Source: Plazaster borealis (lineage: Eukaryota; Echinodermata; Asteroidea; Forcipulatida; Labidiasteridae). Taken from it: 64,000 nt of DNA. How positions within the stretch are numbered: the first letter of the stretch is position 1; every line of letters starts with the position of its first letter. The stretch spans positions 15,024,135 through 15,088,134 of the forward strand of contig CM037462.1 of assembly GCA_021014325.1 (NCBI GenBank). Direction: 5' to 3'. This document shows, piece after piece, positions 1 to 12,500 of this stretch. Made by a program: the position numbers and the translations under genes. The notes beneath the pieces are model-generated. The model saw only the letters and a list, made by a program, of their open reading frames with translations. It ran no database searches and had not been told where the DNA came from.

Positions 1-2833
1 CGGTTGGTAACCGATGCCGATAGCCTACACGGACGGACGTCCGTAAAAGCTCACGAGGGAACCAGTTATTCCGTCGTGAAATACTCTGACGACTGTTTAA
101 TGTACGGGAAATCCAAACCAAACAAGAATGGCGCCCTCTAACATCACGAGCAAAGAAGAAATTGAAAGGGTTATGTAATGTTTGCTTTTTTCATTTGTGT
201 GCACAAACAGACAAATCGAATTCGAATATTACCGATGATTGAATCATTATTTTTTGAAGAGTTAGAGAAATTAATCCTCTAGTTTTCAATGAACACACTA
301 TACAACACATGTGAAACTTAATGAGGTCCCTTTTTTTTTGTGAAAAACGAAAAACGGTTTTGTTTTGTGCGAGTTCTGGGGGACGCCCCTCCCCCAGGGT
401 ATTGTTTCGACAGGGCAATCGAAATAAGCAATGTAAATTTGTGGTCTTCAAATGCAATTTCGTCATTATTTCATCAGACAAAATTATTCATATTAATGTT
501 TTAATTGGGGGTTTTCTGGGGGGCGGGGGAATTGGTACTGATACGAATTGTGTAATTAGTAAGCTTTCAGTTTGTTTAACCTAATTGTAATACTCCGCTT
601 GTTCAAGTTTAATTATTATTAATCAATCCCTACTTTGTCTTCAGTTAACCTGTAGAGTGCATTCACGAAGTCACACCTAATATGAGAAAAAAATTGATAC
701 TTTATTTCTTTTACGTGAAAGTTTTAATCAACATAAAAATAAAAAAAAGACGGGGCCCAATTTCATAAATCCATTCTGTAAAAAAAATATTGCTCAACGA
801 ATTTATTGGCTTTGCAAGACTTTCATATTATCCCTATTACACTTGACTGCTTTTATGAAATTTGTCCCAGAGCACTCTGCCCAGAAAACACAGAAATAAC
901 TTTTTAAAAAAAACAAGCACACAGGTCAGTTACTTGTCACTTGGAAACGGAGGGGAGGAAAAAGCTCAAGTAGCAAAATCGTTTTTATTGTCATATAATA
1001 ATAATCCGTCTGATGGGCAAACTTATAAATCATTGCAAATGTTATTACACTGTACACAAACAACTGCAAATGCAGTGTCTATTTTTGTCATTTTGAGACC
1101 TTTTTCTCTCGCTCACTCTCTTTTTTTTTAATAGGAAACTGTACAGATTTTGCGCTCACACAACAAATTACCAAAACCCCTCACATATTTGCCAACTTGG
1201 CAACAAATATACACAAGCCAAAATGAAAAAAATGCTATAACCTAACAATGTTGGAAGTGCCCAACAAGATATGTATTGAACAATAAAACCCCCAAATTAA
1301 TTTAAAACAAGAAAACAATCTTGGAGTTAAGTGAAAAATAAAACAACATTTTTTTAAATGTAGTATTGGTTTATATAACAATTTAATTACGGACTTACAT
1401 TTGTTTTATTTTTTTCATCTTCTTTTGGAAGCAAAATTTAAATATTTGTTTGAATACAAAACGATTTTCAGTGGATTTTGTTTGATTTACAACGACAATA
1501 ACAAATAATGTGAGATTAGCAACAACAAAACACTAATGTTAAACACTATTTCTGGGTTCTTCCATTCGAATAAACTAAAATCATCTACCTAGGCGCCTTC
1601 TCTTTTTTTATTTTAATTGGCTGCAAACTTGAATGATAGTCGTCCCAACCCGTGGGACAGTAATGAACGTGAAAGATACCATTTTACAATTCGGCACAAC
1701 TGTTAGGCCCAATCGAAGATTACAGTTGAAGAAAGATTCAACACCGTCTCATTATTCTGCTACCAAGCGATCAGCCACACCCTCAGAACTCCCCAAGTTT
1801 CTAAGATTGACCAGAAGGGGGGACAAACTTTCAAGACAGAATAAAAACAACAACGTACAATTTTAGTCTGTGGAACCTTCATCAAAGATGGATATGTTTT
1901 ATAAAGGTTTTTTTTGTGAAGCGTTGAATGAAAAACATCTTGACTTCAGAGAGGTATATATTTTTAAAGACTAGTTGGGCTACCACTGATTTCACATCAA
2001 GTAGGCTTGCCAATTTTAGTTTGAACATTTTTGTAGCCATGTTGTGTCCTCCCTTGAATAACTAGTTCTAGTTTTATTACTATTTTTCTTCCTTTTCTTC
2101 CTCATCCCTGAAACCACCTAAAGTTTCCTGAGAATTATTGTTATTGTTTTTCCAATTTGATCTCATTTTATGCAAACAGCGAATAATCTGTACACTAAAT
2201 AAATCAATTTGTTTGAAGAGCACACACTAACTTCTGATATGTAGCATCAATGCAAGAAATAAAGAAACGAACAAAATGCAAAAGAAACTATACCAATGAT
2301 ACTTGCTAAAATACTGGCAACTGAGTATGTTATTTTGTTTGTTACACGGAAACATGTGTTATGTTACCAGAGAGTCACCACTTTACAAAAGAGAAATAAA
2401 TTGTCATAAAAAAAACACCTTCCATTTCCAGGAACTCCCAAAAGCATTGCAAGTACAAAATGCTATTGCAAAAGATTAAAAAACGTTTTGACAAATGACA
2501 AAATTATTATTATAGCAATGTGGGGTTTGTTTTATTTTTTTTTGAGGGGGGGGGGGTCTTATCATCTACTTTAAAATAGAAATACTCCCAAACAATCAAA
2601 CAGCAACGGAGGTGATTACAGCACCCTCTTCCATTGTGTTAGTAATTAAAGAATTGTTGTCCATGGCTGGTAGTAAAACCAGGCATTCATTTTCATCATT
2701 TAGGCGCAAAAGCAGATAAAAGGAAAGTTTAGGTACGGCCTCATTTACATGATCTGATCTTCCTGTTAATTTTGTTGCATGCCAGTTCTTGCAAAAAAAC
2801 TCAACACCTTGTGTCACTGTATGAATAAAAAAC
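1..2833. other. Gene-poor AT-rich flank
   Basis: I see no exon with convincing coding character on either strand. The stretch is AT-rich with many A and T runs, a G run near 2548-2560, and a partial copy of the ggcccaatttcata foldback family near 752-790. Part of it (below about 2830) may lie just past the 3' end of the minus-strand vasculin-like gene; the start of the window may belong to an unseen neighbour. Confidence 0.5.
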
Positions 2834-2839
2834 TTTATT
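2834..2839 (-). terminator. Candidate poly(A) signal of the vasculin-like gene
   Basis: Read on the minus strand this is AATAAA, about 540 bases after the TGA stop of the vasculin-like gene, and the first such hexamer downstream that I found. It would give a 3' UTR of roughly 0.55 kb. Other AATAAA matches further down (for example near 2530) make this choice tentative. Confidence 0.25.
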
Positions 2840-3379
2840 TTTGGTCACATTCAGCGTGATGCAGGAAGGGCACTAGTAAAATACCACATAATATGTTGAA
2901 AAGAACACATCGTCGGCTCAGTGCTATAAGGTCATTAATTGCAATTACATATTCGTAATGATCGAAAGGTCATTAAATGAAAAATGCGTAACAATTTGAA
3001 AAAAATATCAAAATCAACAAACAAATGTTTTGCTTATAAAATAAATGTTTCTCTTTGCCAAACAAATACTTTGAAGATCACTCTTGATCAATAAACCCCA
3101 TTTACCAGGAGCTCCAAAATATGCAAAAGCAATTTTATGTAACCCATACAAATCGCACTAATGACCTTATAGTCCTGAGCAGACGACATGTGGAATTCAC
3201 AATAGATGCCAAAATCGACAGGAGAAATCACACAAAAATGAGGCCATCTGTACTGTCGCAAAAAAAACAAATGTCTCTGATAATCGACGTCTCTCAAAAA
3301 TGTTGACAAATTGTACAGATGTCCAGACACCCTCTTTCTTCATAGAGCATCATCCCTCCGGAGAGTTTGCCAACTGGTC

Positions 3380-3532
3380 TCAGCTGTGCGCTTCGTCGTC
3401 ATCATCGGAGGAGTCCGTGTCGCTACTTGTAAAAGTGTCATCCAGACTAACTTGGGTGATAGAACTGATTGGCAGGCTTCCACTGTTCCATGTGGAGGGA
3501 AGGATTCTTGTGGTGAAGCCATTCTTCTTTAA
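3380..3532 (-). CDS. GPBP1: Vasculin-like coding exon 11 with stop
   Basis: 50 residues and TGA. Starts LKKNGF (human LRRNGF) and ends in an acidic SSDTDSSDDDDEAHS tail like the human DSDTETSSSETSDDDAWK end, so the C-terminus is complete. Acceptor ccaccaccag. Confidence 0.92.
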   Translation of the reverse strand, partial: LKKNGFTTRILPSTWNSGSLPISSITQVSLDDTFTSSDTDSSDDDDEAHS

Positions 3533-6500
3533 CTGGTGGTGGGGGAGATAAGGAGAACAAGAAAAGAAATGTTTTGAAAGGTTTGCATATAAAATAAATT
3601 GTCCTAATTATTGACATCTATCATTAACATCTCCTAGAAAAAACATGTCACAGTGTTTTCATACATAGTGACTCCACACTGTGATCACAAGTATTCCATA
3701 GACAACTATGTGTTTCTAGTGTGCTATCATGGTGAGTCTGGAATTAGACCACAGTGTGTCATCTTCTTAGGACAGGTTCTATCAGAATAAGGTAGTCTCC
3801 CGATGTCCCAATCTCTTTTGGGGCAGTAGATATAGCAGGACAGGTTCTTATCAGAATAACATAGTCTCCCGATGTCCCAATCTACTTTGGGGCAGTAGAT
3901 ATAGCAGGACAGGTTCTTATCAGAATAAGATAGTCTCCAAATTTTCTCAATACTACTTTGGGGCAGTAGATATAGCAGGACAGGTTCTTATCAGAATAAG
4001 GTAGTCTCCCGATATTCCTGATCTACTTTGGGGCAGTAAATAAAGAGCAGGATAGGTTCTTGATTAGAACAAGATAGTCTCCCGACTTTCCCGATCTACT
4101 TTGGGGCAGTAGATAAATAGCACAATAGGTTCTTATCACAATAAGGTAGTCTCCCGATTTTCCCGATTCTACTTTGGGGCAGTAAATAAATAGCAGGATA
4201 GGTTCTTGAATACAACAAAATAGTCTCCCGACTTTCCCGATCTACTTTGGAGCATTAGATAAATAGCAGGAAAGGTTCTTATCAGCATAAGGTACTCTCC
4301 TGATTGTCCCGATTCTACTTTGGGGCAGTAGATAAATAGCAGGACAGGTTCTTACAAGAGCAAGTCTATACAATCAGATGAGTGTTACCGCAAACCAAAG
4401 GCATAATGAAAAAACTACCTGTTGAGATTTTCTCTTCTGGAACTCTTTCTTTTCATCCTCGGTCAGTGGTGCGTACCCCTCTTCGTTATCGCTGTGCTCG
4501 TGCCATCCCATCTCTTGCAAAAGCCTGAGGAAGATTTAAAGATTCAATTCAATTGAGTTTTTCTGAATTAAATAAATTTTGGGTTGAACAAAGAAAAATT
4601 GAATGGAGCGGGATTTGAACCTGTGACCTCCGGATTAACGTGCTGGCGCTCTACCAACTGAGCTATCTGGGCACAATTTCATAGAGCTGCTTAACGGCCG
4701 AAATTGTTGTGCTTACTGAGCAAGTTTCCATTTCATAGCGCTGCTAACCGTAAGCACACGAAAAGGCATGCTAACCTACCGGTGCTTACTGTATGAAAAA
4801 GAGTGACGTAACAACGCAAATCCATGGTGAACGCGCAAGATGGCCGCCTAATTTTCTTGCTAACCTGTGAAATACGCTTATGAACAAGCAAATGTTTCTG
4901 CTACAGTTAGCACAAAAATTTGCTTACCGTTAAGCAGCGCTATGAAATTGGGCCCTGGCCCCAACCTGGCGGTCTCCCTATTTTGTCAATATCTTTGTTC
5001 GGGGTTGCCAGTCAGAAGCCGTTCAACCTGAACGTGAAAGTTTATTTTCTACATCTCTATTTAAAATATTTACACAAAGTTAAAATAAAGTTGAAAGCTA
5101 AAATTAAAGTTAAACGCAAATGAAGTAAAATTAGTCAAGTATGACATATATGAGGATGTCAGAATAAGCTAATGAATGAGAACAAACTCAAAATATGGGT
5201 AGAGGCAGTTCAAATCCTATACTTTAGCAGCGGGGACCGCGACAATACTTCGGATTCGAACTGCCTCTAGCTACCGGGTAATCTCGGTGGTCTAGTTGGT
5301 AAGACATCTGCTCTAGAATGGCAAAGGTCGTGGGTTCGAATCCCACCCGAGTAATATGCCTGTGATTTTTTTTTCACAGGACTCGGGAAAGTACTGAGTA
5401 TACAGTGCTTTACATACATCGGTGTACGGGTAAAACCAAATATAATATTCTTTATCCCCGATGCAAATTTAACATCTATTAAAATTGTCGCGGTCCCTGC
5501 TGCTAAAATATAGGATTCGAACTGCCTCTAGCTACCGGGTAATCTCGGTGGTCTAGTTGGTAAGACATCTGCTCTAGAATGGCAAAGGTCGTGGGTTCGA
5601 ATCCCACCCGAGTAATATGCCTGTGATTTTTTTCTTCTTCACAGGACTCAGGAAAGTACTGAGTATACAGTGCTTTACACACATCGGTGTACGGGTAAAA
5701 ACCAAATATAATATTCTTTATCCACGATGCAAATTTAACATCTATTAAAATTGTAATGATGCGACAATATCCCTTGTGTTGTTGCATACTGCAATGGATT
5801 GTAATCCCCTTAAAGGCAAATTATACCTTTTTGGAACAGTTCGGTTTGATTTAATCCTATATAAATGTGTATGTATATACAATAAAACTAACCTGTGAAA
5901 ATTTCATTTCAAAAGGTGGTAGCGTTTTTGAGATATTGCCAAAAATCCGGAGCGGTTATGTCCTCGCAGGATGAATAATCCGTAATTTGAATACACAATC
6001 TGAGAAACGTTTCAGATTGAAATATTTTTTTTATATAATGTACTTCTCTCTAAAAGTAAAACCACATACCTTTGAAGGGAATCATTTCTCAAAATGTTAT
6101 ACATTCTCAACAGCTGCAGTGCTTCTTACCAAGTAATTTGTTATGGTTATTAATTTTTGGAGTAATTACCTAAGCTATACCCTCCCTTTGAAATTTTATA
6201 TATTTAGTCTCACCGCTTCTCTGCCTCTAGACTGCTCGACATGTTCGGCAGGTCTCGGACGGGCGAGAACTCTGGGTAGAAGTTCGGGGTCGTATCTTCC
6301 CTGGTGCCCTTCTCCATCGTTGTCAAGTTGCTGTGAAAGTCAAATCCGTTGGTCTTGCTGTGGGGGTTTTGCTTCTGTAGTATTGTTTTCTAAGAAAGGA
6401 CAAATATATAAAGCAAGCTCTAATTTAGTTTGAATGTATTTAGTCACTTTGTAAAATCTAACTCATAGCACACGAGGCAATTTACAGTGTAAACAGCTCC

Positions 6501-9500
6501 AAGCAATCTCCAAGATGGTTGAAAAAGGAATATTAATCACATGTTGAATTTTCTGTTCAACAAAAAAACACTCCTTAAAGGTATCGTACACGTTTGGTAA
6601 AGACTCAAAACAAATATCAGCATAAAAACTTACTTGGTAACAAGCAACGGAGAGCTGTTGATAGTATAAAACATTGTAGGAAACGACTCCCTCTGAAGTA
6701 ACGTAGTTTTTGAGAAAAGAGGTAATTTCTCACTAAAATAATAAAAACTTCTTGCAAGAAGTTTTTATTCCTATCTGAAAGCACACAAATTTGTACAACA
6801 AGGCTGTTTTTTCTTTCATCATTTTCTTGCAAATTTTCACAGGCTTGTTATTTTATGCATATGTTGGGATACACCAAGTGAGAACACTGGTCTTTTGACA
6901 ATTACCAAACGTGTTCAGTGCCTTTAAGCTCCTGAAGTGTTTATTTTGCATGCATTGCAGTTGGTTGCCACCAAGTTGCCTCAAACAACTGCTCAGTGTA
7001 ACCAAGGCCCTTAGCTCTTTCCCTTCCAAAAATTCTCATGTGTTTTGCATCGCCTGTGGCCAAATATAGTAATTATTAGAATTCTTATTATTTGGTTTTA
7101 CCCGTACACCGATGTGTATAAAGCACTGTATACTCAGTACTTTCCCCCCCGAGTCCTGTGAAAAAAATCACAGGCATATTACTCGGGTGGGATTCGAACC
7201 CACGACCTTTGCCATTCTAGAGCAGATTACCAACTAGACCACCGAGATTGCCCGGTAGCTAGAGGCAGTTCGAGTCCCACCTGAGTAATATGCCTGTGAT
7301 TTTTTTCAAAGGACTCGGGAAAGTACTGAGTAAACAGTGCTTTACACACATCGGTGTACGGGTAAAACCAAATATAATATTCTTCATCCCTGATGCAAAT
7401 TTAACATCTATTAAATTAAAATTTTTCTTTTAATAGTTAAAATTGTGTTGTAAGGAGACAGTTTAGAGATGATAAGGTGACAGTGTCGAGTTGATATATC
7501 AGCTTGTGGGGCAGACTAAAGCCCGGTTCATACTTCCTGCAAATGCTCTGTGCGAAGCGAATTTGACGTCACAGCTCCGTATTCTCTGCGAATATTTCGG
7601 AAGAGTTGAGCAAGCGCAACTCTTCTGAATTGTTAGTTGCAAATTTGTGATGCAAAATTCGCATCACATTCGCATCCGCAGGAAGTATGAACCGGGCTAA
7701 AGAGGGTGCAAAAAGTTAAAAGTTGTAGTCTCAAAGTTTGTGGGAAAAATTTCAGTTTGAAGAAATTTAGAAAAATGTTTTACACGATTGTTGACAAAAT
7801 CCTACAGTCCCCGATTGGAGGGAAGTTGAGGTATAAGTTTTAAGGAAATTTTTTTTCTTCTCCAGCTCACCGATGTTGATGTTGGTCTGCTGTGCTTCTT
7901 GGTCTCACCGACCCCTTTCAAGTTCTCCTCGTTGTTCTGGCTGACCTCTTTGGAAACGTCTCCATTGCTGGAGCGACGGAGCTCGGTCAGGAAGCCGATC
8001 TTGTCGCCTTTCTTGGCCTTGGGTGTGGATGGACTCGGATTGGGGAGTTCAATAGGCGTGGTGCTGAGTGAAATGGGGGAGGGGGGCTACAAGGAAGCAA
8101 TAAGAGAACTTGTGATGTTACAAAAGAAATTATGTAAAAATACTCCCCAACATTATTTTTTGTTAAATTCTAAGTTTGACTTGGCATAAACATGATAGGT
8201 AACATTACTTATCATTTGATCAATAGAACTTTCTAAATCTGAAAGCTTCCTTTTTAGAAAGAAAAAAAAAACAGCAACAAGTGTCCCGAGAAATATTCCG
8301 GTATGAAATACTATGATTTGTGAGAAAGTTTTCCCTCAACTCTCACTTTCTTATTTTGATTTGCAAAATTGCAATAAGGACATTATAAATGTGCACAAAA
8401 TAGCCTGAGAGAAGAAGACCCAAGGAATTGCTTTTCTTGGTTAAGGGCATGCCTCTATGAGGGGATTGAAAAGTGGCACCTGAACAACGCATGGGGCACT
8501 AAGGCAATGACCAGGGGCATTGAAACTATGGCCTCTCTTGCCTCTGTACGAGGCCCGGTCAACAGATAATTTCATGAAAATATGACTACCTAGTTTGCTG
8601 AAGTTCTTCAGGTTGGTTGTAGTGGTTTTTTTAATTTATTTGTTTATGAATGAGAGGAAAGGTAAGAATTCAATTCTTTCAAAACCAATGATGTAGTATA
8701 TCTTTAAAAGTGAGTCAAGCCTACACCAACTCAAAAAATTGTCCCAAAGGCGTTAACTGCGATATTTTGGTTTAGATCCACCTAGAACTCACCCGTTTAT
8801 TAAGTGGCAGCAACGTAGACGACTGTAGTGGAACAACAGTCTTCTCTTTCCTGACATTCATGGAGCCAACAGGTGCTGAGCGGAGACTAACAGACGTTAA
8901 CCCACTGGTGATCACCGGAGATGACGTTATCGGGCGATTGATGATAGCCACTGGGTTATGGCGACTTGTCAAGACGGGCACAGGCCGGGTGAATACAGGT
9001 GCTACTCTGCTGGTAAGGGTCCCAGGTCGATTGGTACCGGCAGAGGATGCAGTCAGACGGTTCGGGGTGGACGTCTGTCTGTTGGTTAGGATCGTGGACA
9101 TGCTGGTGACCATTGTGGGCTTGTTGTTAGTGGGTTGAACCGGCTTGTCTGACGGAGCGACTTTGAATGAAGACACCGTTGTCGTCTTGGTAGTTGTGGA
9201 ACAAACTTTGTTGTGGATGGATACTGTATTCCCGTTGCCAACACCGGCAAATTTGTCAGGAACGGTTTCTGCTTTGCTGGCAGCGACGGGTGAACTTTGC
9301 TTTGGTGTGGGGGTTGCTGGGCTATTGATAGAAATAGGCAAGGACCTGGTTGAAGTGGGTGCGGGGACCTTGATAGCGGGTGAAGATATGGGGTTGCTGG
9401 GTACAGATCTGACAGAGGCAGGCACGGGTGATGGTTTGCTGGGAACAGGCGAAATGCGGCTTGATGAAACGGGTACAGGTGCTGACCGAATCGGTGGCTC

Positions 9501-12500
9501 TTTAGCTCGTGATGAAACCTGCAAAGAAAACAAAAACAGTGTCAGGGCTCGAAATTTGGGGAGAAAATCCACTAGAACGCAGGACTTGTAGCTCAAACTT
9601 TACGATGAACCAACAATTATTTTATAACATCAGAATCAAATTGAGAAAAAAACTATCCACACAGTTTAACACATAACGAGAAGATTTATCTCATTTGTCT
9701 TATTGGTCAGTATACTTTGATACTCAACAGAATTGTAAGATGTTCTACAGTGTTATATCGGTCGAGGTATTTTGGTTACATTGCCATGGTTTCACAAGTA
9801 GTTTTGTATTTAAGTTGGGAAGTTGCTTCCAGATTGAATACAGTATTTCCTCAAGGGGAAAACAAATTAATAAACAAATGACAGGTATTTTAACATCATT
9901 GTTCTTAAAGGTAAATACTACACAGTGAAGTACTATTATTATTCAATTGAAATACAAAAGACTGCCAGACTTGTCCAGTCCAGAGTTTACATGGCCTGAT
10001 GATAAAATCACTGGCCACAGGCCTGTGGTGCAGTGTTAATTTCAAGCCCTGTCGGTATGAACTTTTTTCCCATTCACAGGACTTGGGGGGACAGAACTGA
10101 GTATACAGTGCTTTACACACATCGGTGTAAGGGTCAAACCAAATAATATTCTTAATAACCGATGCAAATTTAACATCTATCAAAACTAGTTTGAGAAAAG
10201 GAGAGGGGAGGGGAGGGGAGGGGAGGGGAGGGGGTTGGGGTTGGAGGAGGGAGGGGTTGGAGGAGGGAGGGGGTAATGACACAGTATCTGTTTCTTGCCA
10301 TGGGAGTAACGGATATCATAGACTTCAACACAACACCCGAGCCAGCGTTAGAGGAGGCTGACCCCTTTGAACTCTGGTTTGATGTCCCAGTCTGAGCAGT
10401 GACCTTTGAACCCAGGGAGGGGTCAACAATCGATGCGGATGACAGGGTCATGGTACGCTGTGCGGATTTGCCTTCCGAGGGGTTAGGAATAGATTTCTTT
10501 ATCAGCTGCAGTTTCCGTCCGCTGATGACTTTGGTTGTTCCAGGGGGTTTTTCTGCAATAAAATCAATTTTATTTTTTGTCCAACATTAATATTTTGAAA
10601 GAAGTGTGCAACCTACCTTTCTCTAGTTCATTCAGACTTAGAAGGATTTGAAACTTTGCATGGTGGGAATACAATCAAGGGAGGTTTTGCGGAGACACTA
10701 TGAAATTAAACTCTCTTTGTGAGCTGAGGGTGGTTATGAGAAGAACTGGTGGGTAACAAATCAACATTCAATCAGTGTGCTCTGATCGTGTTCAGCAGAA
10801 TACAGACTGACCGACTAGTTAGACTTTACCACCAAATGATCAAGGAAATTTTATGAAAAATTATCTGGCAAGATTAATAGGTGGTCATGTTTTCAAGTGA
10901 GAACTCGTTAGTTTTTCCCAGAGGACCAACGGAGTGCAATGTTTGATACGTCCAGATCCATCTACACTAGACAAACAGCATCAGGCATGTCAGGTCGTAA
11001 CCTCAGAAATTCTCAGTGACTAAATATTCCCAAAACCAGAACTTCCAGGTATGAACAGTCATCCATTCCTTGTATGATTAGCCTTTTAAATGCAGCACCC
11101 ACTAATTGTACATAATTCTGTGTTTAGTTCTTATGGTGCCTTATGAAGCACATAGGTCTATGCGTAGTAAGCAAAGAATTTTGCGGTAAACAGAGCCATG
11201 AAATTGAGCCCAGCTTGCAGCAGGGCCCAATTTCATAGAGCTGCTTCAGCAAATATTTCTGCTAACCAGTTTTATGCAAAGCAAAAATTAGCAGGACACC
11301 AGTCAAAGATGGTACGTGGACATGGTATTTTGGCTGGTAAGCTTATTCTGGTAGGCATAATTTTGTTGTGCTTAGCTACTTTTTGTGCCTAAGCAGCTCT
11401 ATGAAATTGGGCCCAGGTAAACCTACTTGGTTTCAACAATTCAAAAACTCATTCATAAAAAACCTCATATAGTTTTAACGAAAGCACCTCACATCCGATT
11501 ACCATTAATGGTGTCATACAAATCCACTTATTAGTATTATTTTCATCTTGAGACTGAGAGAGTTAAGTGTCTTACCCCAGGCGCCTGGCGGAACGCTCGC
11601 CTTGGTTGATATGCTTGGCTTCTTTATGTGTATGTCTCCACCAGACAGGGATGGCTGTTACAAGACCAGAATACAAATTTAACCATTACTCTGATATTTG
11701 GTTGTTGATTGCATGTACCTTTTAGTCATAAATCCATTTGTACATAACTAGGCAAACAATGTAAATTACAGTCAAAATACAACACTCAGTATTCAGCAGA
11801 ACACATAGAGGAAAAGATGGATGTATAGAGACTACACTCAGAGAAGGTATGCTCTGCTTAAAGAGGGGCTCCAAGGTCAAATTCAATTTTATATAATTTT
11901 AAATTTTTCACCAGGGGCATGCTGTCACCTACTCCTGGGGCTGAAACAGGGTTACCCCCTTCACAGTCCATAAGGATGTAGGCATGGGTATCATCCACTA
12001 GGAGCCTGGCTGGTAGAGCAGAATGCACTACCTTCCTAACTTTTTACGAAGCAATTATGATTAAGTGCCTTGCTCAAGGGCAAAAGTGTCACGACCGAGA
12101 TTCGAACCCACACTCTGCTGCTGACCAACACCAGAGCTTGGGTTTGGTGACTTGTCAACCAATGATTCAGGCATTGTGACAGAGTCAAACATCATGCACA
12201 AAGTACTTGGCTTACAGCCACAGGTCTTCACGTATTGAAAGAATGATTCCGACTTACAAAGTCCTGATTAGATAAGGCACTCTTGTCGCTTTCTTTCCCT
12301 GCGTCGTCGGGTCCGTCACCCTGTCCGTCCTCCTTCTTGCTGCTTGTCTCATCGTTGTGATCATCAAGATCTGAGTAGCCAGTCTTGGGTCCTGAATTAT
12401 ATCTGCAGTGAATAACGATCAAAAGAGTCAATGTATTTAGTCAAAAGGTGCTCCTGGGCGTCTCTGATATTGTATGAAAACAAAAAAATCCTTTGGATAA

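Noticed and set aside
2596..2817. 73-codon minus-strand ORF
   Set aside because: No family features and no splice context; probably 3' flanking sequence of the vasculin-like gene.
5281..5352. tRNA gene in the 5.3-kb repeat
   Set aside because: Head is followed by a shared non-tRNA tail in every copy, which marks a SINE.
8860..9591. Two plus-strand ORFs with Thr/Gly/Val-rich products
   Set aside because: Antisense shadows of vasculin-like exon 7, which has splice sites and family context.
10281..10330. U12-type (ATATCC) donor for vasculin-like exon 6
   Set aside because: Only a partial consensus match, and the next acceptor is an ordinary polypyrimidine-AG site.
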